DNA of 64,000 bases. Origin: an uncultured Muribaculaceae bacterium. Its GTDB lineage: Bacteria > Bacteroidota > Bacteroidia > Bacteroidales > Muribaculaceae. Location of the stretch: positions 27,868 to 91,867 of the forward strand of contig CAJTUF010000010.1 of the NCBI GenBank assembly GCA_910579675.1. The letters are read 5' to 3'. Of the stretch, positions 35,898-44,991 are shown piece after piece; the first letter of the stretch is position 1; every line of letters begins with the position of its first letter. The position numbers and the translations under genes are program-made. The notes beneath the pieces are model-generated. The model was given only the letters and a program-made list of their open reading frames with translations, had not been told where the DNA came from and ran no database searches.

Positions 35898-35970
35898 CAC
35901 AGGTTGAGAGGCTCGAACTCCCGACACCTGGTTTTGGAGACCAGTGCTCTACCGACTGAGCTAAACCTGT
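35898..35970 (-). tRNA. tRNA-Trp (CCA anticodon)
   Basis: A cloverleaf is readable on the minus strand: acceptor ACAGGTT with AACCTGT, D arm GCTC...GAGC, anticodon stem CTGGT/ACCAG around CTCCAAA (anticodon CCA), T loop TTCGAGC. The CCA end is encoded (35895-35897). It lies 15 bases upstream of secE. Confidence 0.95.
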
Positions 35971-35975
35971 GTGTT

Positions 35976-36020
35976 AAAAAAGCGGACGGCTACGCGGCTT
36001 GTGCGAGCCGCCCGCTTTTT
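35976..36020 (-). terminator. Terminator-like hairpin between tuf and tRNA-Trp
   Basis: AAAAAGCGGACGGCT (35977-35991) pairs with AGCCGCCCGCTTTTT (36006-36020) with one mismatch, and both strands show a T tract after the stem. For minus-strand transcription it follows tuf and ends only about 6 bases before tRNA-Trp. Confidence 0.7.
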
Positions 36021-36095
36021 GGTGTTATGTCGGCTGACCTTGTCAGGCCTTCAGACAAATTCGATAGATTCGGTTGATTATTCTCCGGGAAGGTA

Positions 36096-37280
36096 TTATT
36101 CGAGGATCTCGGTGATCTGGCCGGAACCAACGGTGCGACCGCCTTCACGGATGGCGAAACGAAGACCGGTGTCGCAAGCTACGGGGTTGATGAGCTCTAC
36201 GTTGATCTCTACGTGGTCGCCGGGCATTACCATCTCACGACCTTCGGGGAGGGTGATCTCGCCGGTTACGTCAAGAGTACGGATGTAGAACTGGGGACGG
36301 TAGTGGTTGTGGAAAGGAGTGTGACGGCCACCTTCTTCCTTCTTGAGGATATAGACAGAAGCTTTGAACTTGCTGTGGGGCTTAACAACACCGGGATGGC
36401 AGATTACCATACCACGCTTGATGTCCTTCTTGTCGATACCACGGAGGAGAAGACCTACGTTGTCGCCGGCTTCGCCCTGATCGAGGAGCTTGCGGAACAT
36501 CTCAACGCCGGTAACAACCGACTTCATGTCTGCGCCAAGACCCATGATCTGAACTTCGTCGCCTACCTTAACGATACCGGTTTCGATACGACCGGTAGCT
36601 ACGGTGCCACGGCCAGTGATCGAGAATACGTCCTCGACAGGCATGAGGAAGGGTTTGTCAACGTCGCGGGGAGGCAGGGGGATCCAGTTGTCGACAGCTT
36701 CCATGAGCTCCATAACCTTCTTCTCCCATTCGGGCTCGCCGTTGAGGGCGCCGAGAGCAGAACCACGGATGATGGGAGTTTCGTCGCCATCATAGTCGTA
36801 GCTCGAAAGAAGATCGCGCATTTCCATCTCTACGAGCTCGAACATCTCTTCGTCGTCGACCATATCGCACTTGTTGAGGAACACAACGATACGGGGAACG
36901 TTCACCTGGCGGGCGAGAAGGATGTGCTCGCGAGTCTGGGGCATCGGGCCGTCAGTAGCGGCTACCACGATGATTGCACCGTCCATCTGAGCAGCACCGG
37001 TAACCATGTTCTTAACGTAGTCAGCGTGTCCGGGGCAGTCTACGTGAGCGTAGTGACGGTTGGCTGTTTCGTATTCAACGTGGGCGGTGTTGATGGTGAT
37101 ACCACGCTCTTTTTCCTCGGGGGCGTTGTCGATCTGATCAAACGACTTAACCTCGGAGAGGCCGGCCTTGGCAAGAACGGTGGTGATGGCGGCGGTAAGA
37201 GTGGTCTTACCGTGGTCAACGTGACCGATGGTGCCGATGTTTACATGCGGCTTGGTTCTTTCGAATTTCTCTTTAGCCAT
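36096..37280 (-). CDS. tuf: Elongation factor Tu
   Basis: 394-residue translation GTPase that delivers aminoacyl-tRNA. G1 is GHVDHGKTTLTAAI (about 18-31), G3 is DCPGHADYV and G4 is NKCDMV; domains 2 and 3 are complete to the C-terminal GGRTVGSGQITEILE. Its place after a tRNA cluster and before tRNA-Trp-secE-nusG is the known Bacteroidales arrangement. The absence of tuf next to fusA (41809-43935) shows that this is the copy expressed with the tRNAs. Confidence 0.98.
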   Translation of the reverse strand: MAKEKFERTKPHVNIGTIGHVDHGKTTLTAAITTVLAKAGLSEVKSFDQIDNAPEEKERGITINTAHVEYETANRHYAHVDCPGHADYVKNMVTGAAQMDGAIIVVAATDGPMPQTREHILLARQVNVPRIVVFLNKCDMVDDEEMFELVEMEMRDLLSSYDYDGDETPIIRGSALGALNGEPEWEKKVMELMEAVDNWIPLPPRDVDKPFLMPVEDVFSITGRGTVATGRIETGIVKVGDEVQIMGLGADMKSVVTGVEMFRKLLDQGEAGDNVGLLLRGIDKKDIKRGMVICHPGVVKPHSKFKASVYILKKEEGGRHTPFHNHYRPQFYIRTLDVTGEITLPEGREMVMPGDHVEINVELINPVACDTGLRFAIREGGRTVGSGQITEILE

Positions 37281-37377
37281 AACTCTGTTATGATTATGTT
37301 CGGTTTGTTAATTATTCTGCTTCAAAGTAACGGCTCGACAGCGCGGAGCGCTATCGGGGCCGTCATTGTTTTTGTGG

Positions 37378-37449
<72 letters not shown>

Positions 37450-37471
37450 GTATGTTATTGTTTGTTGTTGG

Positions 37472-37544
37472 AGCGGTAGACGAGGTTCGAACTCGCGACC
37501 CTCAGCTTGGAAGGCTGATGCTCTACCAACTGAGCTACTACCGC
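37472..37544 (-). tRNA. tRNA-Gly (TCC anticodon)
   Basis: Minus strand: acceptor GCGGTAG with CTACCGC, anticodon stem TCAGC/GCTGA around CTTCCAA (anticodon TCC), T loop TTCGAAC; CCA follows the discriminator. The T stem has one G-T pair. Confidence 0.95.
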
Positions 37545-37552
37545 AGGTTGTG

Positions 37553-37635
37553 TGGGCGCGGATGGATTCGAACCACCGAAGGTGAAAACCAGCAGATTTA
37601 CAGTCTGCCCCATTTGGCCGCTCTGGAACACGCCC
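37553..37635 (-). tRNA. tRNA-Tyr (GTA anticodon)
   Basis: Minus strand: acceptor GGGCGTG with CGCGCCC, a long variable arm as in type II tRNAs, anticodon stem GCAGA/TCTGC around CTGTAAA (anticodon GTA), T loop TTCGAAT. The CCA end is not encoded. Confidence 0.94.
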
Positions 37636-37695
37636 TTGTGTTTGAGTTTATGTAAGACTTGTTGCTTATCAGCTTATGGCCTCCGCCATGCTTTG

Positions 37696-37769
37696 AGCCT
37701 CTTGTCGGATTCGAACCAACGACCCCGAGATTACAAATCACGTGCTCTGGCCAACTGAGCTAAAGAGGC
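37696..37769 (-). tRNA. tRNA-Thr (TGT anticodon)
   Basis: Minus strand: acceptor GCCTCTT with AAGAGGC, D arm GCTC...GAGC, anticodon stem CGTGA/TCTCG around TTTGTAA (anticodon TGT), T loop TTCGAAT. One T-T mismatch lies in the anticodon stem. The CCA end is not encoded. It is the first gene of the tRNA-tuf unit. Confidence 0.92.
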
Positions 37770-37826
37770 ATCGATGTCGATTTGCTTTCTTAGTGGATCA
37801 TGTTGTGTTTCCTTTCAAAAGCGATG

Positions 37827-37858
37827 CAAAGTTATGGACTTTTTCTGAAACTACCAAA
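37827..37858 (-). promoter_or_regulatory. Promoter of the tRNA-tuf operon
   Basis: Minus strand TTTG (37858-37855), exactly 20 bases, then TAACTTTG (37834-37827). This is a perfect Bacteroidales promoter about 60 bases upstream of the first tRNA. Confidence 0.85.
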
Positions 37859-37984
37859 TATTTCGACAAACATTTTTGCTTCAAAAATTGTTTAGATGAC
37901 TCAAATGGCAGAAAGCCAGCAAGATAAAATTTGAAATTTTTTGAGCGATTTTTTGACCCTATTGCGTGGCGCTGGATTTTTGCC

Positions 37985-37992
37985 TACTTTTG
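37985..37992 (+). promoter_or_regulatory. Promoter -7 box for pepP
   Basis: TACTTTTG, with ATTG 20 bases upstream as a weak -33 element; 87 bases before the pepP start. Confidence 0.5.
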
Positions 37993-38078
37993 TGGTCGGA
38001 AGGGTGTCTTGTATGCTTCCCGGTATGGATGGCACGCCTCCCGCAATACACATTATATAATAAGAAGAATTTCTTACC

Positions 38079-39875
38079 ATGAGCAAGACTGATATAATTA
38101 AGGGGAGAATAGCTTCGCTACGTGAGGCTATGGCTGCCGAAGGACTTGATGCGCTTATTGTGCCACAAGTCGATCCCCACGGAAGTGAATATGTGGCCGA
38201 CCGCTGGCAGGCGCGCAAGTATTTTTCGGGTTTCACGGGTTCGGCAGGTCCGCTTGTGCTGACTAAAGATTCTGCATGGGTGATAGTTGACTCCCGCTAT
38301 TGGCTTCAGGCGGCCGACCAACTTTCCGGTACGGGTATCGGAGTGGTAGAGTCGGGGAAGCCGGATGCTCCTTCTCTTGAAGAGCTGCTTGCAAGGTCGC
38401 TTCAGCCGGGTGCTAAAGTTGGCATTGACGGGCTTCTGATCTCTCAGAAAGATTATGAGTCTCTTTCGGCCTATCTTGAGGGCTGCGGGCTCTCTCTTGT
38501 TCTCACTGACGATATACCGGATAAGGTTTGGGAAGGTCGTTCGGGCTTGCCAGGGGGTGAGATTTTCGTGCATGAGCTCAAATATGCAGGTGAGGCTGCG
38601 CAGGCTAAACTCGATGCGGTGAGGTCGATGATCGTTAAGATTGGAGTTGACTCAGCGTTTATCGGTGATCTTGCCCAGATAGCTTGGCTGCTCAATATCC
38701 GGTCGACCGATGTGGCGTGCAATCCTGTTGTGATCGCCTACCTCTATGTTTCTCAATCTATGGCCGTTCTGTTTGTCGAAGAGTCGAAGCTGACAGATGA
38801 GGTTAGGGCATATCTTGCTTACTGCGGGGTGACTACTGCGCCTTATGCTGTGGTCGATAAGTTTCTTGTCAATCTTCCAGAAGGCGAGAAGGTGGCTGTT
38901 GACTTCGGATCTATCGCTGCCCGACTTGTTTATGCCCTTGGCCGGGGTAGGGCAGTGGCATCCTCGCTGCCTATCAATGAGGCTAAAGCGGTGAGGAATC
39001 AAATACAGATTGAGGGGACTCGCCGTGCTATGGAGCGCGATGGAGCGGCGCTCGTAAAGGGCTTTATGGAGATTGAGAGCCGTCTCCGTTCGGGCCAGTC
39101 GACAACTGAAATTGATGTCGACGCTATACTCACGCATCACCGATCGGCTCAGGATCTTTATTTTGATCTGAGTTTTGAAACCATAGCCGGCTATGGTGCT
39201 CATGGGGCGATAGTCCACTATTCGGCTACTCCGGAAACTAATATCGAGTTGCGACCCGAGGGTCTTCTGCTTGTCGATTCGGGCGCTTCCTATCTTGATG
39301 GTACGACCGACATAACCCGTACGATTGCTCTCGGGGATCCAACCGATGATATGCGTCGCGACTATACGGCTGTGCTTAAAGGTAATGTGGCTCTCGCCCG
39401 TGCTGTTTTTCCTGCCGGGACTCGTGGCGCTCAGCTCGATGTGCTTGCCCGTATGCCTATGTGGACACTTGGTGCCAATTATCTCCACGGCACGGGCCAT
39501 GGTGTAGGTCACTTTCTGAATGTCCATGAGGGGCCTCAAAGCATTCGTATGCAGGAGAATCCTCAGCCGTTGCTTGCCGGTATGGTGACATCTGACGAGC
39601 CTGGTATATATAGGGCGGGGCGTTATGGTATAAGGATCGAGAATCTGCTCCTCGCTCGCCACGCCTTTGATGATCCCGACTATGGGGAGTTTCTGAGCTT
39701 CGAGACATTGACTCTCTATCCCTTCGATCGCAGTCTGATAAATCGGTCTATGCTTGACGATGGCGAGAAGGCGTGGATAGATGGTTATCATGCCGAAGTG
39801 TACCGCCGTCTCCGTCCTCTTCTTACCGAAGCTGAGGCATCGTGGCTTGAGGCTAAATGTGCTCCGCTCGATTGA
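38079..39875 (+). CDS. pepP: Xaa-Pro aminopeptidase (M24B, long eukaryote-like form)
   Basis: 598-residue cytoplasmic metallopeptidase that releases N-terminal residues before proline. Two creatinase N-like domains (about 1-310) precede the M24 pita-bread domain. Metal-ligand motifs are visible: DSGASYLDGTTDITRT (two Asp), HGTGHGVGHFLNVHEGP (His), TSDEPGIY (Glu) and YGIRIENLL (Glu). The C-terminal extension (about 530-598) is typical of the 600-residue APP1-type group found in Bacteroidetes. It is divergent from the tRNA-tuf operon and may be cotranscribed with the next gene, 44 bases away. Confidence 0.95.
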   Translation: MSKTDIIKGRIASLREAMAAEGLDALIVPQVDPHGSEYVADRWQARKYFSGFTGSAGPLVLTKDSAWVIVDSRYWLQAADQLSGTGIGVVESGKPDAPSLEELLARSLQPGAKVGIDGLLISQKDYESLSAYLEGCGLSLVLTDDIPDKVWEGRSGLPGGEIFVHELKYAGEAAQAKLDAVRSMIVKIGVDSAFIGDLAQIAWLLNIRSTDVACNPVVIAYLYVSQSMAVLFVEESKLTDEVRAYLAYCGVTTAPYAVVDKFLVNLPEGEKVAVDFGSIAARLVYALGRGRAVASSLPINEAKAVRNQIQIEGTRRAMERDGAALVKGFMEIESRLRSGQSTTEIDVDAILTHHRSAQDLYFDLSFETIAGYGAHGAIVHYSATPETNIELRPEGLLLVDSGASYLDGTTDITRTIALGDPTDDMRRDYTAVLKGNVALARAVFPAGTRGAQLDVLARMPMWTLGANYLHGTGHGVGHFLNVHEGPQSIRMQENPQPLLAGMVTSDEPGIYRAGRYGIRIENLLLARHAFDDPDYGEFLSFETLTLYPFDRSLINRSMLDDGEKAWIDGYHAEVYRRLRPLLTEAEASWLEAKCAPLD

Positions 39876-39919
39876 TTTATATCCTGCTGAGAAAAAGATA
39901 ATTATATAAAGGATAGATT

Positions 39920-40459
39920 ATGTCACTTATTATACCGCTGAGGGGTTTTGTGCCCAAGATTGGCCGCAATACTTTTGTGGCTGCAAATGCCACCGTGGTG
40001 GGCGATGTTGAAGTTGGCGAGGATTGCTCGCTTTGGTTCAATACAGTGCTCCGCGGCGACGTCAACTCAATACGTATAGGCAATCGCGTCAATATTCAGG
40101 ACGGGACGGTGCTTCACACTCTCTACCAGAAATCGACAATTACGATAGCTGACGATGTGTCGGTCGGGCATAACGTGACCCTCCACGGATGTCATATCGG
40201 CCGCTTGGCTCTCATTGGGATGGGGGCTGTGGTGATGGATGATGTCGAAGTGGGTGAGGGGGCGCTTGTCGCCGCCGGATCGGTTGTCCTTTCGCGTACC
40301 AAGATCGGGCCTCATGAGCTTTGGGGCGGGGCTCCGGCTCGTTTTATCAAGAAGGTTGATCCGTCGCAGTCGGCCGAGCTCAACGAAAAGATAGCCCACA
40401 ATTACCTGATGTATTCGCGATGGTATGAAGGGGGTGATGGCGGAGAGATAATCGGCTGA
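39920..40459 (+). CDS. Gamma-carbonic-anhydrase-like left-handed beta-helix protein
   Basis: 179 residues. Hexapeptide repeats (about 10-150) with VGDVEVGEDCSLWFNTVLRGDVNSIRIG form a left-handed beta-helix trimer. Zinc-ligand histidines H66 (DGTVLHT), H84 (VGHN) and H89 (TLHGC) are all present. The family (YrdA/PaaY/Cam-like) often has zinc but carbonic anhydrase activity is not universal. It follows pepP by 44 bases. Confidence 0.92.
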   Translation: MSLIIPLRGFVPKIGRNTFVAANATVVGDVEVGEDCSLWFNTVLRGDVNSIRIGNRVNIQDGTVLHTLYQKSTITIADDVSVGHNVTLHGCHIGRLALIGMGAVVMDDVEVGEGALVAAGSVVLSRTKIGPHELWGGAPARFIKKVDPSQSAELNEKIAHNYLMYSRWYEGGDGGEIIG

Positions 40460-40487
40460 AAAAATATTGTATTGGAGTGTTAAAACA

Positions 40488-40519
40488 TTTGGTAATCTGA
40501 AAATTAGTTAGTATCTTTG
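40488..40519 (+). promoter_or_regulatory. Promoter of the rpsL ribosomal operon
   Basis: TTTG (40488-40491), 20 bases, TATCTTTG (40512-40519), a full consensus match. The leader to rpsL is about 155 bases. Confidence 0.85.
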
Positions 40520-40525
40520 CAGTGC

Positions 40526-40680
40526 AATCACGACAAATAGTCGCCTCGGCCGCCACTAATCCATTGAGGATTAAAGCGGTAGCGGCGTTTTGATGTGTGT
40601 GAAAGCATGAAAGCGGCCGTTTGTCGGCCATAGCAAGAAACTACGAACAAATAAATACATTACAATCCAACCCCACTAAG
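40526..40680 (+). promoter_or_regulatory. Structured 5' leader of rpsL
   Basis: Contains AATCC-ATTGA-GGATT as the tip of a longer GCCGC/GCGGC hairpin, and a second GGCCG/CGGCC hairpin. It may be an autogenous control region for the str operon; no specific protein site was verified. Confidence 0.35.
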
Positions 40681-41064
40681 ATGCCAACCATCCAGCAATT
40701 AGTAAGAAAGGGACGTGTAGCTCTCGAGGATAAGAGCAAGTCGCCGGCCCTTGACTCCTGCCCCCAGCGCCGCGGTGTGTGCGTGCGTGTTTACACCACC
40801 ACTCCCAAGAAGCCTAACTCGGCTATGCGTAAGGTTGCTCGTGTGCGTCTCACCAACGGTAAGGAGGTTAACTCCTATATTCCCGGTGAAGGCCACAACC
40901 TTCAGGAGCACTCCATCGTGCTTGTGCGCGGTGGTCGTGTCAAGGATCTTCCCGGTGTGCGTTACCACATCGTGCGTGGCTCGCTCGACACCTCCGGCGT
41001 GAAGGATCGCACTCAGCGTCGCTCGAAGTACGGCGCCAAGCGTCCGAAGGCCGCCAAGAAGTAA
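40681..41064 (+). CDS. rpsL: 30S ribosomal protein S12
   Basis: 127 residues, from MPTIQQLVRKGR; an upstream in-frame start at 40621 lies in the leader and is rejected. Streptomycin-contact lysines K44 (TPKKPNSA) and K88 (GRVKDLPG) are the sensitive-type residues; D89 is the usual modified aspartate. First gene of a plus-strand ribosomal run that continues for 19 kb to rplQ. Confidence 0.98.
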   Translation: MPTIQQLVRKGRVALEDKSKSPALDSCPQRRGVCVRVYTTTPKKPNSAMRKVARVRLTNGKEVNSYIPGEGHNLQEHSIVLVRGGRVKDLPGVRYHIVRGSLDTSGVKDRTQRRSKYGAKRPKAAKK

Positions 41065-41131
41065 GCGTCCGGTTCTTATTTCTGCCCGGCCCTGCATCCA
41101 CCACTTCCGCATTCCCTTCCCCGCAGCCGGG

Positions 41132-41185
41132 ACAAATCAAAAATCAACAAGTTAATATTTTATCAACGATTTGTTTTTGATTTGT
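41132..41185 (+). promoter_or_regulatory. AT-rich stem-loop in the rpsL-rpsG spacer
   Basis: ACAAATCAAAAA and TTTTTGATTTGT form a perfect 12-bp stem with a 30-base loop, within a 231-base spacer without genes. A translational control site for S7 would sit in this position in enterics, so a regulatory role is plausible but unproved. Confidence 0.4.
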
Positions 41186-41295
41186 TGGAAAGCTGATTCC
41201 TTAGGTTGAGTAAATGGCGCAAGAGAGCGCCGTTGAAGAAACGACTAACGAAGCAACAACCAAGCAAACAAAAACACCCCTACCGACTACTCAAA

Positions 41296-41772
41296 ATGAG
41301 AAAGGCAAAGCCAAAGAAAAGGATCGTTCTCCCCGATCCCGTGTTCCACGACGTACGTGTTTCAAAATTTGTGAACCACCTCATGTACGACGGCAAGAAG
41401 AACACTGCCTACACAATATTCTACAGCGCGCTCGAGACCGTGAAGGCCAAGCTCCCCAACGAAGAGCAGACCGCGCTTGAGATATGGAAGAAAGCCCTCG
41501 AAAACGTTACTCCCAATGTCGAGGTGAAGAGCCGCCGAGTTGGCGGTGCGACTTTCCAGGTGCCTACCGAGATCCGTCCCGACCGTAAGGAGTCGATCTC
41601 GATGAAAAACCTCATCCTCTACGCCCGTAAGCGCGGCGGCAAGACTATGGCCGACAAGCTCGCTGCTGAGATCGTAGATGCCTTCAATGACCAGGGCGGC
41701 GCATTCAAGCGCAAAGAAGATATGCACAAGATGGCTGAGGCCAACCGCGCATTCGCTCACTTCCGCTTCTAA
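41296..41772 (+). CDS. rpsG: 30S ribosomal protein S7
   Basis: 158 residues starting MRKAKPKKRIVLPDP; an open frame to 41206 upstream is not conserved. The core is recognisable: VSKFVNHLMYDGKKNTAYTIFY, EVKSRRVGGATFQVP, RKRGGKTMADKLAAEIVDA. It nucleates the 30S head by binding 16S rRNA. Followed after 36 bases by fusA. Confidence 0.97.
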   Translation: MRKAKPKKRIVLPDPVFHDVRVSKFVNHLMYDGKKNTAYTIFYSALETVKAKLPNEEQTALEIWKKALENVTPNVEVKSRRVGGATFQVPTEIRPDRKESISMKNLILYARKRGGKTMADKLAAEIVDAFNDQGGAFKRKEDMHKMAEANRAFAHFRF

Positions 41773-41808
41773 TCACCACCATATCTCACCCCCAACACTT
41801 AGCAACTA

Positions 41809-43935
41809 ATGGCTAAATCTGACGAACAGCTTAAATTTACCCGTAATATAGGCATTATGGCTCATATCGATGCCGGTAAGACCACCACATCGGAGCGCAT
41901 TCTGTTTTATACGGGTCTCACCCATAAGATCGGTGAAGTACACGACGGCGCTGCCACCATGGACTGGATGGAGCAGGAGCAGGAGCGTGGTATCACGATC
42001 ACATCGGCCGCTACCACCACTTTCTGGAACTATGCCGGCGATAAGTTTAAGATCAACCTCATCGACACCCCGGGACACGTTGACTTCACTGTAGAGGTAG
42101 AGCGTTCGCTCCGTATCCTCGATGGAGCTGTTGCAACCTTCTGCGCCGTAGGTGGTGTAGAGCCCCAGTCGGAGACCGTTTGGCGTCAGGCCGACAAATA
42201 TAATGTTCCCCGCATCGGCTATGTAAACAAGATGGACCGCTCGGGTGCAAACTTCTTTGAGGTTTGCCGCCAGCTCAAGGATGTGCTCGGTGCAAATCCC
42301 TGTCCCATCCAGATCCCCATCGGCGCCGAGGAGACTTTCAAGGGTGTTGTTGACCTCATCACCATGAAGGCTCTTTTCTGGCACGACGAGACAATGGGTG
42401 CCGACTACACTGCTGAAGAGATTCCCGCCAATCTCCAGGCCGAGGCTGAAGAGTATCGCGACAAGATGCTCGAGAAGATCGCTGAGTTTGACGATGCTCT
42501 CATGGAGAAATATTTCGACGATCCCTCGACCATCACCGAGGATGAGATCCGCCGCGCCCTCCGCAAGGCTACTCTCTCGATGCAGGTTGTGCCTATGATC
42601 TGTGGCTCGTCGTTCAAGAATAAGGGTGTGCAGTGTCTGCTCGACGCAGTCTGCGCTTACCTCCCCAGCCCCACCGATGCAGGTGCTGTTGAAGGTCACG
42701 CTATCGACGATTCGAGCAAGATCGAGACTCGCGAGCCCTCCAGCGACGCGCCTATGTGTGCTCTCGCCTTCAAGATCGCAACCGATCCCTATGTAGGTCG
42801 TCTTACCTTCTTCCGTGTTTATTCGGGTGATGTTGTGGCTGGTTCCTACATCCTCAACGCCCGTTCTGACAAGAAGGAGCGTGTGAGCCGTCTCTTCCAG
42901 ATGCACTCCAACAAGCAGAATCCTATGGAGAAAATCGGCTGCGGCGATATAGGCGCAGGCGTAGGCTTCAAGGATATCCGCACCGGTGATACTCTCTGCG
43001 ACGAGAACCACCCCATTGTTCTTGAGGCAATGGAATTCCCCGATCCTGTGATCGGTATCGCCGTTGAGCCCAAGACCCAGAAAGACCTCGATAAGCTCGG
43101 CGTTGGCCTCCAGAAGCTCGCCGAAGAGGATCCTACCTTCCGCGTAGAGACCAACGAGGAGACCGGTCAGACCGTTATCTCGGGTATGGGTGAGCTTCAC
43201 CTCGATATCATCATCGACCGCCTGAAGCGCGAGTTCAAGGTGGAATGTAACCAGGGCCGTCCTCAGGTTACCTACAAGGAAGCTATCACCAAGCCTGTTG
43301 AACTCCGCGAGGTATTTAAGAAGCAGACCGGTGGTCGCGGTAAGTTTGCCGACATCATCGTTCGTGTAGAGCCTATCGATGAGGGCTTCGACGGCAACCT
43401 TCAGTTTGTCGACGAGGTTAAGGGTGGTAACATCCCCAAGGAGTTTATCCCCGCTATCCAGAAGGGTTTCAACAATGCAATGAAAAACGGCGTTCTCGCC
43501 GGTTATCCCGTAGAGCAGCTCAAGGTAACTGTGATCGACGGTTCGTTCCACCCCGTCGATTCTGACCAGCTCTCGTTTGAGCTCTGCGCCATCCAGGCTT
43601 TCAAGAAGGCTTCGGAAAAGGCCGGTCCCGTACTGCTCGAGCCTATCATGAAGATTGAGGTAGTGACCCCCGAGGAATCGATGGGCGACGTTATCTCCGA
43701 CCTCAACAAGCGTCGCGGTCAGGTAGAGGGTATGGAAACATCCCGCTCCGGTGCCCGCGTAGTCAAAGCCAAAGCGCCTCTCGCCGAGATGTTTGGCTAT
43801 GTGACTGCCCTCCGCACCATCACCTCGGGCCGTGCAACCTCCACCATGACTTTCAGCCATTATGCCGAAGTGAGCACCTCCATCGCTCGCAACGTGCTGA
43901 CCGAGTGTCAGGGCCGTGTTGACCTTCTCAAGTAA
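41809..43935 (+). CDS. fusA: Elongation factor G
   Basis: 708-residue translocation GTPase. G1 is GIMAHIDAGKTTTSERIL (about 15-32), G3 DTPGHVDFT and G4 VNKMDRSGANFF. Domains II-V follow, and the C-terminus has YAEVSTSIARNVLTECQGRVD. It is adjacent to rpsJ without an intervening tuf, the Bacteroidales form of the str/S10 junction. Confidence 0.98.
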   Translation: MAKSDEQLKFTRNIGIMAHIDAGKTTTSERILFYTGLTHKIGEVHDGAATMDWMEQEQERGITITSAATTTFWNYAGDKFKINLIDTPGHVDFTVEVERSLRILDGAVATFCAVGGVEPQSETVWRQADKYNVPRIGYVNKMDRSGANFFEVCRQLKDVLGANPCPIQIPIGAEETFKGVVDLITMKALFWHDETMGADYTAEEIPANLQAEAEEYRDKMLEKIAEFDDALMEKYFDDPSTITEDEIRRALRKATLSMQVVPMICGSSFKNKGVQCLLDAVCAYLPSPTDAGAVEGHAIDDSSKIETREPSSDAPMCALAFKIATDPYVGRLTFFRVYSGDVVAGSYILNARSDKKERVSRLFQMHSNKQNPMEKIGCGDIGAGVGFKDIRTGDTLCDENHPIVLEAMEFPDPVIGIAVEPKTQKDLDKLGVGLQKLAEEDPTFRVETNEETGQTVISGMGELHLDIIIDRLKREFKVECNQGRPQVTYKEAITKPVELREVFKKQTGGRGKFADIIVRVEPIDEGFDGNLQFVDEVKGGNIPKEFIPAIQKGFNNAMKNGVLAGYPVEQLKVTVIDGSFHPVDSDQLSFELCAIQAFKKASEKAGPVLLEPIMKIEVVTPEESMGDVISDLNKRRGQVEGMETSRSGARVVKAKAPLAEMFGYVTALRTITSGRATSTMTFSHYAEVSTSIARNVLTECQGRVDLLK

Positions 43936-43997
43936 TTGAGAGGGCCAACACCCCTTTTTTTCTCCCCGCCATATACAGAAATACAGCAACCAAAAAT

Positions 43998-44303
43998 ATG
44001 AGCCAGAAAATCAGAATCAAACTCAAATCTTACGATCACAACCTGGTCGACAAGTCGGCTGAGAAGATTGTAAAGACTGTGAAGGCTACAGGTGCGGTGA
44101 TCAGCGGTCCCATCCCCCTGCCCACCCACAAGCGTATCTTCACTGTCAATCGCTCAACCTTCGTCAACAAGAAGAGCCGCGAACAGTTCCAGCTCTCCTC
44201 GTTCAAGCGTCTGATCGACATCTACAACTCCACCGCCAAGACTATCGATGCTCTCATGAAGCTCGAACTCCCCTCCGGTGTAGAGGTAGAAATCAAGGTG
44301 TGA
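43998..44303 (+). CDS. rpsJ: 30S ribosomal protein S10
   Basis: 101 residues, full length; MSQKIRIKLKSYDHNLVDKSAEKIVKT is the canonical N-terminus and PLPTHKRIFTVNRSTFVNKKSREQF covers the loop region. Also the NusE partner of NusB and NusG in antitermination. First gene of the S10 cluster, 62 bases after fusA. Confidence 0.98.
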   Translation: MSQKIRIKLKSYDHNLVDKSAEKIVKTVKATGAVISGPIPLPTHKRIFTVNRSTFVNKKSREQFQLSSFKRLIDIYNSTAKTIDALMKLELPSGVEVEIKV

Positions 44304-44370
44304 TAGATCACAGCTCAAGTAAGACAAAGCAAACAAACAATCCAATCAACAACAATCCAACTACAGAGAA

Positions 44371-44991
44371 ATGCCAGGATTATTAGGAAAGAAAATCGGA
44401 ATGACATCCGTTTTCAGTGCCGACGGCAAGAATGTGCCGTGCACTGTTATCGAAGTTGGCCCCTGCGTAGTTACCCAGATCAAGACCACAGCCACCGACG
44501 GCTACGATGCACTTCAGCTCGGCTTTGTCGAGAAGAAGGACAAGCACACCACCGCTCCCATGGCCGGTCACTTCAAGAAAGCTGGTGTAGCTCCTCAGCG
44601 CCACTTGGCCGAGTTCAAAGGTTTCGAGGGCGAGTACAAGCTCGGCGACACCATCGCTGTTGACGCTCTTTTCAGCGAAAGCGACTTTGTCGATATCCAG
44701 GGAACCAGCAAAGGTAAGGGCTATCAGGGCGTAGTTAAGCGTCACGGTTTCGGCGGTGTAGGTCAGAGCACCCATGGCCAGCACAACCGTCTCCGCGCTC
44801 CCGGTTCGGTAGGCGCCTGCTCTTATCCCGCAAAAGTGTTCAAAGGCATGCGTATGGCAGGCCAGATGGGCAACGAAAAGGTTACCGTGCAGAATCTCCA
44901 GGTTCTCCGCGTGATGCCCGAACACAATCTTCTTCTCATTAAGGGTTCTATCCCCGGCAGTAAAGGTTCAATCGTAATAGTTGAGAAATAA
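44371..44991 (+). CDS. rplC: 50S ribosomal protein L3
   Basis: 206 residues. The long internal loop region (about 120-155, GTSKGKGYQGVVKRHGFGGVGQSTHGQHNRLRAPGSVGA) reaches the peptidyl-transferase centre. The stop codon overlaps the rplD ATG by one base (TAATG), so the two are translationally coupled. Confidence 0.98.
   Translation: MPGLLGKKIGMTSVFSADGKNVPCTVIEVGPCVVTQIKTTATDGYDALQLGFVEKKDKHTTAPMAGHFKKAGVAPQRHLAEFKGFEGEYKLGDTIAVDALFSESDFVDIQGTSKGKGYQGVVKRHGFGGVGQSTHGQHNRLRAPGSVGACSYPAKVFKGMRMAGQMGNEKVTVQNLQVLRVMPEHNLLLIKGSIPGSKGSIVIVEK

Noticed and set aside
41806..43989. 727-codon minus-strand frame opposite fusA
   Set aside because: A shadow produced by biased codon use in fusA; the plus-strand protein is a complete EF-G.
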